A stretch of 9,996 bases of DNA, from assembly GCA_022360355.1 (NCBI GenBank), contig JAKSCY010000177.1:1-9996 (forward strand). The letters are read 5' to 3'. The DNA comes from Chlorobiales bacterium. Its GTDB lineage: Bacteria; Bacteroidota; Chlorobiia; Chlorobiales; Chlorobiaceae. The position numbers and the translations under genes were made by a program. The notes under the pieces were generated by a model, which searched no databases, was not told the DNA's origin, and worked only from the letters and a program-made list of their open reading frames with translations. Below, one piece after another: positions 1 to 8,869 of this stretch. The stretch's first letter is position 1. Each line of letters begins with the position of its first letter.

Positions 1-376
1 CAAGTTGAGCGATTTTGTGATGGCGGCAAAAATCTTGAAAGGAAACAAGGTTTCCGTACCGACAAATATCGTACCCGCGACAGTAGAAGCTGCTCAAAGC
101 CTTGAAACAGAGCAATTCGACGGCCATTCGATCATAAAAATCCTTGAAGACGCTGGCTGTACGATTGCCCCGCCGTCATGTGCGGCCTGTCTGGGCGGTC
201 CTTCGGACACCTTCGGGCGCTCGGAAGACAATGACCTTGTCGTTTCGACAACAAACAGAAACTTTCCGGGTCGAATGGGCAGCAAAAAAGCAGGGGTCTG
301 CCTTGCTTCTCCGCTGACCGCTGCAGCATCGGCAATCACCGGGAAGCTGACTGATCCGAGAGAATTCCTAAGATGA
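1..376 (+). CDS. leuC: 3-isopropylmalate/citramalate dehydratase large subunit, C-terminal part (5' end outside window)
   Basis: This is the C-terminal ~125 residues of an aconitase-family large subunit. With the small subunit it isomerises 2-isopropylmalate to 3-isopropylmalate (leucine) and, in the pyruvate route to isoleucine, citramalate to methylmalate. Visible are the cluster-binding C-x2-C (codons 179-181 and 188-190, SCAACLGGP) and the family tail STTNRNFPGRMGSKKAGVCL followed by an Ala-rich helix and ITGKLTDPREFL. The frame is open to the left edge (the codon before the TTG at 5 is AAG), so the TTG is internal and not a start. The CAAC form and the separate short partner resemble the compact LeuC/HacA-type enzymes. 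The stop TGA overlaps the leuD start by 4 bases (ATGA), implying translational coupling. Identity is firm. Preference for leucine or isoleucine intermediates cannot be read from this fragment. Confidence 0.93.
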   Translation, partial: KLSDFVMAAKILKGNKVSVPTNIVPATVEAAQSLETEQFDGHSIIKILEDAGCTIAPPSCAACLGGPSDTFGRSEDNDLVVSTTNRNFPGRMGSKKAGVCLASPLTAAASAITGKLTDPREFLR

Positions 377-969
377 GCGTCTCAAATATTCAAAGCACAA
401 ACATTATGGATAGCATTATACAGGGAAAAGCCTACGTGTTGGGCAAAAACATCGATACCGACCAGATCATCCCGGCCGAGCATCTGGTATACAGTCTTTC
501 GGATCCCGAAGAGGTCAAGCTCTACGGCAAGTATGCCCTCTCGGGCGTACCGATTGCAGAAGCAGGACTTCCCGAAGGTAACCGTCCCTTTGTTGAAGAG
601 GGAAAGTTCCGGTCAGAGTATTCGATCATCATAGGAGGCCCCAATTTCGGTTGCGGCTCATCACGTGAACATGCTCCGTTCGCCCTTCAGATTGCCGGAG
701 CGAAAGCGATCGTCGCTGAATCATATGCAAGGATATTCTATCGCAACTGTGTAGACGGTGGATTTGTTATACCTTACGAGACTGCCGAGCAGCTCAACAA
801 AACAGTGTTGACAGGCGATGAACTGAAAATCGATATTGAAAACAACACTATCACAAACCTGACACAGGAGGTCACCTATACGCTTAAACCGCTTGGTGAC
901 GTTTACAATATTGTCATGGCCGGAGGCATCTTCGCCTATGCCAGACAGGAAAATCTTATGAACTCCTGA
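373..969 (+). CDS. leuD: 3-isopropylmalate/citramalate dehydratase small subunit
   Basis: This is the 198-residue swivel-domain partner of LeuC. It completes the active site of the [4Fe-4S] isomerase used in leucine synthesis and, with citramalate, isoleucine synthesis; the enzyme is cytosolic. Seen in the sequence: GKNIDTDQIIP at residues 24-34 and the substrate-binding loop GCGSSREHAP at 93-102, followed by the typical ARIFYRNCVDGGF segment. The protein is in the usual range for the short-form small subunit. The chosen start ATG at 373 overlaps the leuC stop (ATGA) and needs no strong ribosome site. An internal ATG at 406 (Met12) is possible, because the first 11 residues look unstructured and neither start has a clear Shine-Dalgarno. 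Downstream, cimA follows after 47 bases, consistent with a shared transcript. Confidence 0.95.
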   Translation: MSVSNIQSTNIMDSIIQGKAYVLGKNIDTDQIIPAEHLVYSLSDPEEVKLYGKYALSGVPIAEAGLPEGNRPFVEEGKFRSEYSIIIGGPNFGCGSSREHAPFALQIAGAKAIVAESYARIFYRNCVDGGFVIPYETAEQLNKTVLTGDELKIDIENNTITNLTQEVTYTLKPLGDVYNIVMAGGIFAYARQENLMNS

Positions 970-999
970 TTCGGGTTTTCTTTATTGATAGCCCATTGC

Positions 1000-1004
1000 A
1001 AGGA
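1000..1004 (+). promoter_or_regulatory. Ribosome binding site deciding the cimA start
   Basis: AAGGA lies 12 bases before the ATG at 1017. A TTG at 996 would extend the protein by seven residues, but the AAGGA lies just inside that start, where it could not serve it, and nothing like a Shine-Dalgarno lies upstream of it. The spacing to 1017 is on the long side, so this is a moderate argument for the ATG. Confidence 0.5.
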
Positions 1005-1016
1005 ACAGCAACAGAC

Positions 1017-2624
1017 ATGAAGAACAGAAGCGCCATCGAACTGTATGACACCACACTCCGGGACGGCACCCAGGGGGAAAAAATAACCCTTTCCGTCCAG
1101 GACAAGCTGCTTATTACTGAAAAACTCGATGAGTTCGGTGTTGATTACATTGAAGGAGGATGGCCAAGCAGCAACCCCAAAGATGAGGAATTTTTCCGCA
1201 GGGTGCAGCACCTTCAGCTTAAAAACGCGAAACTTTGTGCTTTTGGATCGACCGCCCGAAAACCGGACAACATCGAAAACGATCCCAACCTTACAGGACT
1301 TCTCAAGTCGGAAACCCCGGTCATAACCATTTTCGGAAAAACCTGGAAAGCACATTCAGCAAAAGGACTGGGCCTGAACGATGAAGAAAATGCCGACCTG
1401 ATCTTCAAATCGGTACACTTTCTTAAAAGCATGGGCCGTGAAGTACTGTTCGATGCCGAGCATTTTTTTGACGGTTACAAGGACAACCCTGCATTTGCAA
1501 TACGCATGCTTCTCTCTGCCGAGGAAGCAGGCGCAGAACGCCTTGTTCTCTGTGATACCAACGGCGGAACGATGCCTCACGAGATTTTCGATATCGTCAG
1601 GAAGGTTATCTCTTCAACCAGCGTGCCGGTAGGCATTCACACACACAACGACAGTGACCTTGCCGTCGCAAATGCCCTGTCCGCCCTGCGGGCAGGCGCG
1701 GAGCATGTACAAGGAACCATTAACGGTATCGGAGAACGATGCGGAAACACAAACCTGATCAGCATCATTCCGAACGTTATCCTGAAGCTCAACGGCCGTT
1801 TTCACCACAAGCTGAACCTGAACAACCTCACTTCGCTGTCCAACTTTGTTTACGAGCTGCTGAATTTTCCTCCCGATAACCGGGCTCCGTTTGTGGGGAA
1901 ATCGGCGTTTGCCCACAAGGGAGGCATTCATGTCAGTGCTGTTCTCAAGGAAAGCTCTCTTTACGAGCATATCGACCCGAAAACCGTAGGAAACCGTCAG
2001 AGAGTTCTTGTATCGGAACTTGCAGGACAGAGCAATGTCCGTTACAAGGCAAAAGAGCTTGGTATAGAGCTGCCGGATAACGGAGAGCTGTTCAAAAAAA
2101 TCGTTCAGAGAATCAAGAAACTCGAACACGAGGGATTTCAGTTCGATGTTGCAGAAGCCTCTTTCGAGCTGCTTCTCCGCCATGAGCTGGGACAGTTTAA
2201 ACCTTTCTTTGAAATACTCGAGTCGAAAGTACACATCGAATCAGGCAAAAACCGTGAACCTGTCGACCAGGCAATACTGAAAATCGAGGTCAACGATGAA
2301 ATCGAGATGACTGCCGCCGACGGAGACGGTCCTGTCAATGCCCTTGACAAGGCACTTCGCAAGGTTCTGCGGGGCTTCTACCCCTCGATTCGCAACATAC
2401 GGCTTGTCGACTACAAGGTACGAGTACTTGAAGAAAAGAAAGGCACCAGCGCCAAGGTGCGGGTACTTATAGAAACCGGCGACGGGCACTCCACATGGTC
2501 AACCGTTGGCGTTTCAACCAACATCATTGATGCCAGCCTTCAGGCATTGAGCGACAGCATCAACTACTACCTGTTCAACACTCAGGAAGTATCCTGCTCC
2601 CCTGCTCCGGCTGAGGCACAGTAG
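1017..2624 (+). CDS. cimA: (R)-citramalate synthase (isopropylmalate/homocitrate synthase family)
   Basis: This 535-residue HMGL-fold condensing enzyme is predicted to join acetyl-CoA and pyruvate to give citramalate, the first step of the threonine-independent route to isoleucine. The catalytic barrel begins with LYDTTLRDGTQGE (residues 9-21, metal ligand Asp11). It carries EGGWPSSNPKD near 46-56, FDAEHFFDGYK at 145-155, metal ligands His208 and His210 in HTHNDSDLAVANAL, and NGIGERCGNTNL at 236-247. The linker holds FAHKGGIHVSAV (298-309). A LeuA-type regulatory dimer domain follows from about 400 to 525 (GDGPVNALDKALRKVL), where isoleucine feedback would act. Length and the EGGWPSSNPKDEEFF signature favour the long CimA type over LeuA or homocitrate synthase. 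Placement directly after leuCD supports the role, since its product is the isomerase substrate. Substrate choice is an inference from family resemblance. Confidence 0.9.
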   Translation: MKNRSAIELYDTTLRDGTQGEKITLSVQDKLLITEKLDEFGVDYIEGGWPSSNPKDEEFFRRVQHLQLKNAKLCAFGSTARKPDNIENDPNLTGLLKSETPVITIFGKTWKAHSAKGLGLNDEENADLIFKSVHFLKSMGREVLFDAEHFFDGYKDNPAFAIRMLLSAEEAGAERLVLCDTNGGTMPHEIFDIVRKVISSTSVPVGIHTHNDSDLAVANALSALRAGAEHVQGTINGIGERCGNTNLISIIPNVILKLNGRFHHKLNLNNLTSLSNFVYELLNFPPDNRAPFVGKSAFAHKGGIHVSAVLKESSLYEHIDPKTVGNRQRVLVSELAGQSNVRYKAKELGIELPDNGELFKKIVQRIKKLEHEGFQFDVAEASFELLLRHELGQFKPFFEILESKVHIESGKNREPVDQAILKIEVNDEIEMTAADGDGPVNALDKALRKVLRGFYPSIRNIRLVDYKVRVLEEKKGTSAKVRVLIETGDGHSTWSTVGVSTNIIDASLQALSDSINYYLFNTQEVSCSPAPAEAQ

Positions 2625-2676
2625 AGGGTTCATTGTATTCGGCTGCTCCCCCGATGACTGAAACGATCAACCCAGG

Positions 2677-3234
2677 ATGAATAAAAAAGTACTGTATATC
2701 GACGTTGAGACAACCGGAACAAACCCTGCAAAGCACGGGATTATCCAGATAGGTGCGATCATGGAAACGTCCGGAACCATTGCCGAGGAGTTCAATCTGA
2801 AATGTGCTCCCCACAAAGGAGCCGACATTGACGACCAGGCATTGCAGGTAACCGGCACAAGCAGGGCTGAACTGCAACACAGAATGAGCAGTGAAAACGC
2901 CCTGATCGAATTCAGGCATTTTCTCAACCGGCACATCGAACCTTACGACCGGGAAGATAAATGCTATCCTGCAGGATATAACGTGCACTTCGACCTTGAT
3001 TTTGTACAGCACTGGTTCAGGCTGCACGGAGACAAGTATGGAATCGGCTCGTATGTGAACTGGAGAAGGCTTGATCCTCTTCCTCTCCTTTTCATGAAAG
3101 ATTTCACCGGAGCACTGAATCTGCCGGACTACAAGCTTGAAACAGTCTGCCGTCACTTCGGGATCGAGATCGAGGCTCATGATGCCGTCTCTGATATACG
3201 CGCAACCCGCCGACTTCTGATGAAACTCCTGTAG
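2677..3234 (+). CDS. DEDDh-family 3'-5' exonuclease (DnaQ/epsilon-like)
   Basis: This 185-residue stand-alone exonuclease resembles the proofreading epsilon subunit of DNA polymerase III. It has all three Exo motifs: YIDVETTG with Asp9 and Glu11 (Exo I), GYNVHFDLDF with Asp106 (Exo II), and HDAVSDIRATRRL with His168 and Asp173 (Exo III, the h form). It is expected to remove 3' nucleotides from DNA or RNA with two metal ions. The start at ATG 2677 is the only option, because an in-frame TGA lies at 2659-2661 and motif I begins at residue 9. There is no separate ribosome site: AGG abuts the ATG. The stop of a nine-codon mini-ORF beginning at 2654 overlaps this ATG, which might allow coupled reinitiation. 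It follows cimA by 52 bases and shows no link to amino acid synthesis. It could be a repair or RNA-turnover nuclease; whether it is the replicative epsilon cannot be told. Confidence 0.88.
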   Translation: MNKKVLYIDVETTGTNPAKHGIIQIGAIMETSGTIAEEFNLKCAPHKGADIDDQALQVTGTSRAELQHRMSSENALIEFRHFLNRHIEPYDREDKCYPAGYNVHFDLDFVQHWFRLHGDKYGIGSYVNWRRLDPLPLLFMKDFTGALNLPDYKLETVCRHFGIEIEAHDAVSDIRATRRLLMKLL

Positions 3235-3261
3235 TACATCAGAAAAGCACCCGGAAGATAT

Positions 3262-3292
3262 AAAAAAAGCGGCCGTACTGACCGCTTTCTTT
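3262..3292. terminator. Bidirectional intrinsic terminator between convergent blocks
   Basis: A perfect 7-bp stem (AAAGCGG at 3266-3272, CCGCTTT at 3282-3288) encloses a 9-base loop. It extends through one mismatch by A/T pairs (3262-3264 with 3290-3292). Read on the minus strand it ends in seven T residues; read on the plus strand in TTTCTTT. It lies 28 bases after the exonuclease stop, so it probably ends the leuC-exonuclease transcript and can catch read-through from the opposite operon. Confidence 0.72.
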
Positions 3293-3340
3293 GAGCAGGC
3301 GTCCCCCATTCCGCCCGCTCAACCTCACTGGCGTGAGGTT
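3291..3340. other. Adjacent pair of hairpins, candidate structured RNA element
   Basis: Two stems sit head to tail and share two bases: 3291-3322 (nine pairs around one A.C mismatch, 12-base loop) and 3321-3340 (eight perfect pairs, four-base loop). They lie directly beside the terminator stem, giving three hairpins in about 80 bases. On the minus strand the order is hairpin, hairpin, T-tailed terminator, as at the 3' end of a small RNA or a structured 3' UTR. I recognise no known RNA family in it. Confidence 0.3.
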
Positions 3341-3347
3341 GGAACCT

Positions 3348-3482
3348 ATGTACATATATTGTTATCAAAACGGCAAAGAACATGCCAAACTGAACAATGC
3401 GTTAAAAACGCAGAAACAACGTATTAAAAACGCGAATTCACTCGTTTGCAAGCTTCTCGAAACCGCATGTAATTCAAAATGA
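3348..3482 (+). CDS. Doubtful 44-residue small ORF
   Basis: ATG at 3348 opens a 44-codon frame ending in TGA at 3480-3482. A TGAGG at 3334-3338 sits nine bases ahead at a usable Shine-Dalgarno distance, although it lies inside the 3321-3340 hairpin. The peptide is rich in Lys, Asn and Gln, has three Cys (residues 5, 34 and 42), no signal peptide or membrane segment, and resembles no family I know. It lies beyond a terminator between convergent genes and its codon use (AAA, AAC, AAT) differs from the neighbours. Chance is the likelier explanation. Confidence 0.12.
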   Translation: MYIYCYQNGKEHAKLNNALKTQKQRIKNANSLVCKLLETACNSK

Positions 3483-3561
3483 GAAATCACGCCTCGCTTT
3501 GAGACCATAATCATGGCACCGGGTGCTTCGCAAAACCATTGACAACCCCGTGCGCATCAGA

Positions 3562-3584
3562 CAATAAAACAGCCAGGAAGCTGA
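3562..3584 (-). terminator. Weak intrinsic terminator after agmatine deiminase
   Basis: On the minus strand a short stem CAGC-N6-GCTG (plus coordinates 3570-3583) is followed by TTTTATT. It lies about 36 bases beyond the agmatine deiminase stop, the right place to end the minus-strand operon, but four pairs is a weak stem. The stronger terminator at 3262-3292 may be the real end. Confidence 0.3.
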
Positions 3585-3619
3585 AATCGGGACAGCAAAA
3601 AAGAGACCGACATGTTGGT

Positions 3620-4684
3620 TCATGCAGTAAGACGGGGCAACGCGGGCTCTTCATGCGTCACACAATGTATAGCCCCCAGCCCCCAGACCAGATCGGTACA
3701 GTCAATCCCCGTCACCTCTCTTGAAGGAAAGCGTCTTTTCAGCACATCAAGTGCGATCCTGTCTTTGGAACAGCGGTATGTAGGGACAAGAACCTGACGG
3801 TTTGCGATGTAAAAGTTGGCATAACTTGCAGGAAGCCTTTCGTTTTGATAATAGACAGGATCGGGCATCGGCAGTTTCACTATTTGCAGCGGGTTCTGCT
3901 GAACATCCTTACACTCCTGAAGCAACCGGTAATTCTCCTGAAGTATTTCAAAGTTCTCATCATCCGGATCGTCTTCAACAGCAATAACCACGGTTCTTTC
4001 ATCGACAAAACGTGCCATATCGTCTACATGACCATCCGTGTCGTCCCCTGCTATCCCGTCCTTCAGCCAGAGAACCTTCTCTATGCCGAGATAATACCTC
4101 AGCTTCTCCTCAATCTCTTCTTTCGTCATTGAAGGATTACGGTTGGAATTGAGCAGGCAGGACTCGGTTGTCAGCAACAGCCCCTTGCCGTTCACGTCGA
4201 TCGCCCCCCCTTCCAGAACCATTCCCGGCTTTACAACACGGAGCCCCTGCATGGCCGCAACCTTTTCCGGGACGCTGTTGTCGTTGTCATAGGGCTCGTA
4301 TTTCCCTCCCCATGCATTGTACTCCCAATCAATAACAACCTTTTGCAAAGCATCCGCTTGTCCGCAATGCACATAGTTCGGCCCATGATCCCGGCACCAC
4401 GCATCGTCCGTCGGGATGTGATGAAAGCATATCCGGCACATGTCCTCTCCACTCTCTACCCTGCTGCGTATCAACTCACGGGCATCACCCTCCATGCCAT
4501 CATCGAGCACATTGATATGCACCGTTTCATAACGGCAGAGCAGGGCCGCTATCGTGGCAAAAACATCCGGTACGGGCCCGAATCTACCCGGCCAAGACGC
4601 TTCTTTGTGAGGCCATGACAACCACGTTGCCTCATGTACCGCCCACTCGGGAGGCATGTAAAAGCTGCCGTTCACTGTCTGCAT
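3620..4684 (-). CDS. aguA: Agmatine deiminase (peptidyl-arginine deiminase superfamily)
   Basis: This 354-residue cytosolic enzyme is predicted to hydrolyse agmatine to N-carbamoylputrescine and ammonia, the second-to-last step from arginine-derived agmatine to putrescine. The guanidino-modifying fold is clear: WLSWPHKEASWPGRF at residues 21-35, DDAWCRDHGP at 93-102, LEGGAIDVNG at 157-166, the catalytic His219 with acidic Asp218 in DTDGHVDDMARF, and the nucleophile Cys341 in GAIHCVTHEEPALP. Length is normal for the family. The start ATG at 4684 comes three bases after the stop of the M48 protease gene, so translation is probably coupled. The next enzyme of the pathway, N-carbamoylputrescine amidase, is in the same operon two genes upstream, which makes AguA the better call than a protein-arginine deiminase. 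No arginine decarboxylase lies in the window. Confidence 0.93.
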   Translation of the reverse strand: MQTVNGSFYMPPEWAVHEATWLSWPHKEASWPGRFGPVPDVFATIAALLCRYETVHINVLDDGMEGDARELIRSRVESGEDMCRICFHHIPTDDAWCRDHGPNYVHCGQADALQKVVIDWEYNAWGGKYEPYDNDNSVPEKVAAMQGLRVVKPGMVLEGGAIDVNGKGLLLTTESCLLNSNRNPSMTKEEIEEKLRYYLGIEKVLWLKDGIAGDDTDGHVDDMARFVDERTVVIAVEDDPDDENFEILQENYRLLQECKDVQQNPLQIVKLPMPDPVYYQNERLPASYANFYIANRQVLVPTYRCSKDRIALDVLKRRFPSREVTGIDCTDLVWGLGAIHCVTHEEPALPRLTA

Positions 4685-4687
4685 ACA

Positions 4688-5941
4688 TCATGCACTCTCT
4701 TCTGCCGCCGCCGTCTTTCGAATACGTTCAATACGCTGCAGAACAGGAGGATGAGAGTAGTTCAGAAACACGAAAAAAGGATGGGGAGTCAGGTTGGAGA
4801 GGTTCTTTCTTGACAACTTCTTCAAAGCCTCGACAAGGTTGGCTCCACCACTGTAGGTTTGAACGGCATAACGGTCGGCCTGAAACTCATGACGCCTCGA
4901 TAAAAACTGAAGAAGAACCGAGAGAATAAATTCAACCGGACTGTACAACAGGGAAAAAAACAACAGACTTGCGTAGACAGAAAGGTCATCCATATAAAAT
5001 GCATCGAACAGTAACCTGTTGTTCAGAAAAACGGAAAGCAGAAAAAACACAATACCCATGTTGATGAAGCTGAGGCACATTGCAATTATGATATGTTTTT
5101 TCTTGTAATGGCCTATTTCATGTGCAAGAACCGCAACAAGCTCCCTGACGGTATGGTTCTCGATGAGCGTATCGAAAAGCGCTATGCGTTTCTGCTTGCC
5201 GAAGCCGGTAAAGAACGCATTGGCTTTCGCAGAACGTTTTGATCCGTCTATGACGAAAATACCGGACAGAGGGAAAGCAACCGACCGGGCATAATCCATG
5301 ATCGCCGACTTGAGTTCTCCGTCTTCAAGAGGAGTAAACTTGTTGAAGAGCGGCATAATAAGAGTCGGTGCAGCATATTGCAGCACAAAACCGAAAAGAG
5401 CAACTGCCAGCCATGCCCAGACCCAGGCGAGGGAACCGGTGTTTTCGAAAAACCAGAGCAGTCCGGCAAGAACCGGAGTACCCAGCACCAGGCCGAGAAA
5501 TATCCCCTTCAGCTTATCCGAGATAAAAGTAAGCGGAGATGTTTTATTGAAACCGTATTTCTCCTCAAGCACAAATGTGTGGTATATGCTGAAAGGCAGA
5601 GAAACCAGCCCTTGAAGAAACAGAAGGATTCCGATGTAGACAATACCTGTCAGAAGAGGTGAAAAACCAAGCGCCCTTACCACAAGGTCAAGGTAGTTAA
5701 ACCCTCCTGCAAACCAGAAAACAAGCAGCACCACCAGATCGAAAGTTGCGGTCACGAGAGAAAACACCGTCGAGTGGTGCAGATAGTTCTGGGACTTTTC
5801 ATAGGCCTCCCGGTCATAGACATCCCGGAACTCATCCGGGAGAACTTCTCCGGCGGCTTTCAGGTTCAGGATATTCGCAACAAGCCTTATGAAAAAGGTA
5901 CCGAGCAGGGTACCAAAGATGATAATGCCGAAAATGTTCAT
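4688..5941 (-). CDS. Ste24-like M48 integral membrane zinc metalloprotease
   Basis: This 417-residue multi-pass membrane protease is of the CAAX-protease-1/Ste24 type. It shows an N-terminal hydrophobic segment (from NIFGIIIFG), further hydrophobic helices around residues 60-85, 95-120, 145-165 and 170-195, then the zinc site HEIGH (274-278). Membrane helices follow, then the third ligand Glu352 in HEFQADRYA, and the C-terminal NYSHPPVLQRIERI. NAFFTGFGKQKRIALFDTLI before the zinc site is a Ste24 hallmark. Bacteria lack prenylated CAAX proteins, so the likely role is membrane-protein quality control or cleavage of small peptides; this is inference. The start is uncertain. ATG at 5941 has no ribosome site, and an in-frame TTG at 5965 would add eight residues with AGAGG about 14 bases upstream. 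It sits between the two putrescine genes, 45 bases after aguB and three before aguA. Confidence 0.92.
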   Translation of the reverse strand: MNIFGIIIFGTLLGTFFIRLVANILNLKAAGEVLPDEFRDVYDREAYEKSQNYLHHSTVFSLVTATFDLVVLLVFWFAGGFNYLDLVVRALGFSPLLTGIVYIGILLFLQGLVSLPFSIYHTFVLEEKYGFNKTSPLTFISDKLKGIFLGLVLGTPVLAGLLWFFENTGSLAWVWAWLAVALFGFVLQYAAPTLIMPLFNKFTPLEDGELKSAIMDYARSVAFPLSGIFVIDGSKRSAKANAFFTGFGKQKRIALFDTLIENHTVRELVAVLAHEIGHYKKKHIIIAMCLSFINMGIVFFLLSVFLNNRLLFDAFYMDDLSVYASLLFFSLLYSPVEFILSVLLQFLSRRHEFQADRYAVQTYSGGANLVEALKKLSRKNLSNLTPHPFFVFLNYSHPPVLQRIERIRKTAAAEESA

Positions 5942-5986
5942 GTTGGAAGCGGTTACAAGTGACAATGGGGGAAAATTTGACCTCTT

Positions 5987-6859
5987 TTAATCGATATATC
6001 GCCGTTGCAGCTCTCCATAGGTCTCGATACGCCTGTCGCGTAAAAAAGGCCAGTGTGACCGGTAATACGCTATTTTACCCAGGTCACAATCTTCAAGAAG
6101 AATCTGCTCGCTGCATTCATCTGCAGTAACGGTAACCTGTCCGAAAGGGTCCGAGACAAAACTGTTTCCCCAGAAGCTGAGTTCGCCCTCCGTCCCTACC
6201 CTGTTGACCGCAGCAACATACACTCCGTTAGCGATTGCATGACTTTGCTGAATGGTCATCCATGCCTGCAGTTGGGGGCGGCGAACCTCTTCCGAAGCTT
6301 CCCGGGAAACCCACCCGATGGCTGTCGGATAAAAAAGAATTTCCGCCCCCTGCAAAACCGTCAGACGTGCCGCTTCCGGGAACCACTGATCCCAGCAAAT
6401 CAATACCCCTATCGTGGCGTATCGTGTCTTGAAGACCCTGTAACCAAGATCACCCGGCGTAAAGTAAAATTTTTCATAAAAACCGGGATCATCAGGAATG
6501 TGCATCTTGCGGTACTTGCCCAGACAGGAACCATCCGCGTCGATAACCGCAGCGGTATTGTGGTAAAGCCCTCCTGCGCGTTTTTCAAACAGCGAAGCTA
6601 CGACAACAATCTCATATTCAGCAGCCAGTTTCTGCAGCATGTCGGTCGAAGGACCGGGAACGGTTTCCGAAAGAGCAAACTGTTCATACTCCTCTGTCTG
6701 ACAGAAATACAACGTTTTAAACAGCTCCTGCAGGCAGACGATCTTTGCTCCCTGTGCAGCCGATTCCTCGATTCTCTGACATGCCTTTTTCAGGTTCGCC
6801 CCGGGGTCGGCCTCGCAAACCATCTGCACCAGAGCAATTCGTACCTTTTCTGCACACAT
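5987..6859 (-). CDS. aguB: N-carbamoylputrescine amidase (nitrilase superfamily)
   Basis: This 290-residue cytosolic C-N hydrolase is predicted to convert N-carbamoylputrescine to putrescine, CO2 and ammonia, the step after agmatine deiminase. The nitrilase triad is complete: Glu45 in CLQELF, Lys118 in KYRKMHIPDDP and Cys155 in GVLICWDQWFPEAAR. The segments YHNTAAVIDADG (99-110), GFYEKFYFTPGD (126-137) and FYPTAIGW (176-183) are typical of the plant/bacterial N-carbamoylputrescine amidase subgroup, and the length is standard. The start ATG at 6859 lies four bases after the menA stop and has no Shine-Dalgarno, suggesting dependence on translation from menA. The presence of aguA in the same operon supports the substrate. 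The nitrilase family is broad, so activity on another carbamoyl or amide substrate is the alternative. Confidence 0.92.
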   Translation of the reverse strand: MCAEKVRIALVQMVCEADPGANLKKACQRIEESAAQGAKIVCLQELFKTLYFCQTEEYEQFALSETVPGPSTDMLQKLAAEYEIVVVASLFEKRAGGLYHNTAAVIDADGSCLGKYRKMHIPDDPGFYEKFYFTPGDLGYRVFKTRYATIGVLICWDQWFPEAARLTVLQGAEILFYPTAIGWVSREASEEVRRPQLQAWMTIQQSHAIANGVYVAAVNRVGTEGELSFWGNSFVSDPFGQVTVTADECSEQILLEDCDLGKIAYYRSHWPFLRDRRIETYGELQRRYID

Positions 6860-6863
6860 AGCG

Positions 6864-8845
<1,982 letters not shown>

Positions 8846-8869
8846 TCAAATGTCTTTTACTGTGCACCG

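Larger units (their letters stand above)
3235..3619. other. Convergent intergenic region with several hairpins and no convincing gene
   Basis: This ~385-base gap separates the stop of the plus-strand exonuclease from the stop of the minus-strand agmatine deiminase. From left to right it contains the bidirectional terminator (3262-3292) and a 10-pair arm with one A.C mismatch (TTGAGC-A-GGC at 3291-3300 with GCC-C-GCTCAA at 3313-3322). An 8-bp perfect hairpin follows at 3321-3340 (AACCTCAC, loop TGGC, GTGAGGTT). Two near-palindromic copies sharing TTAAAAACGC start 22 bases apart (3402 and 3424). A GCACC-G-GGTGC palindrome sits at 3516-3526, and a weak minus-strand terminator near 3562-3583. ORFs here are short and lack family features. 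It could encode a small RNA or be only 3' untranslated sequence. Confidence 0.6.

Noticed and set aside
5..7. TTG as a start codon for the first protein
   Set aside because: The frame is open through the left edge and the protein begins in the middle of LeuC, so the codon is an internal leucine.
996..998. TTG start for cimA
   Set aside because: The AAGGA lies inside the would-be coding region, no ribosome site precedes the TTG, and the extra residues are not family-like.
1614..2234. Minus-strand open frame (about 206 codons) opposite cimA
   Set aside because: It lies wholly inside the CimA coding region, with composition typical of antisense translation.
2575..3309. Long minus-strand open frame (about 244 codons) opposite the exonuclease
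   Set aside because: The plus strand carries a complete DEDDh exonuclease with all motifs. The antisense translation is Cys/Ser/Phe-rich, without family features or a ribosome site.
3291..3340. Signal recognition particle RNA, riboswitch or other known structured RNA
   Set aside because: The conserved sequence blocks of those families that I can recall are not present; only the stems are visible.
3539..3567. Plus-strand promoter starting with a perfect TTGACA at 3539-3544
   Set aside because: No acceptable -10 occurs at 16-19 bases spacing, and transcription would run only antisense into the end of agmatine deiminase.
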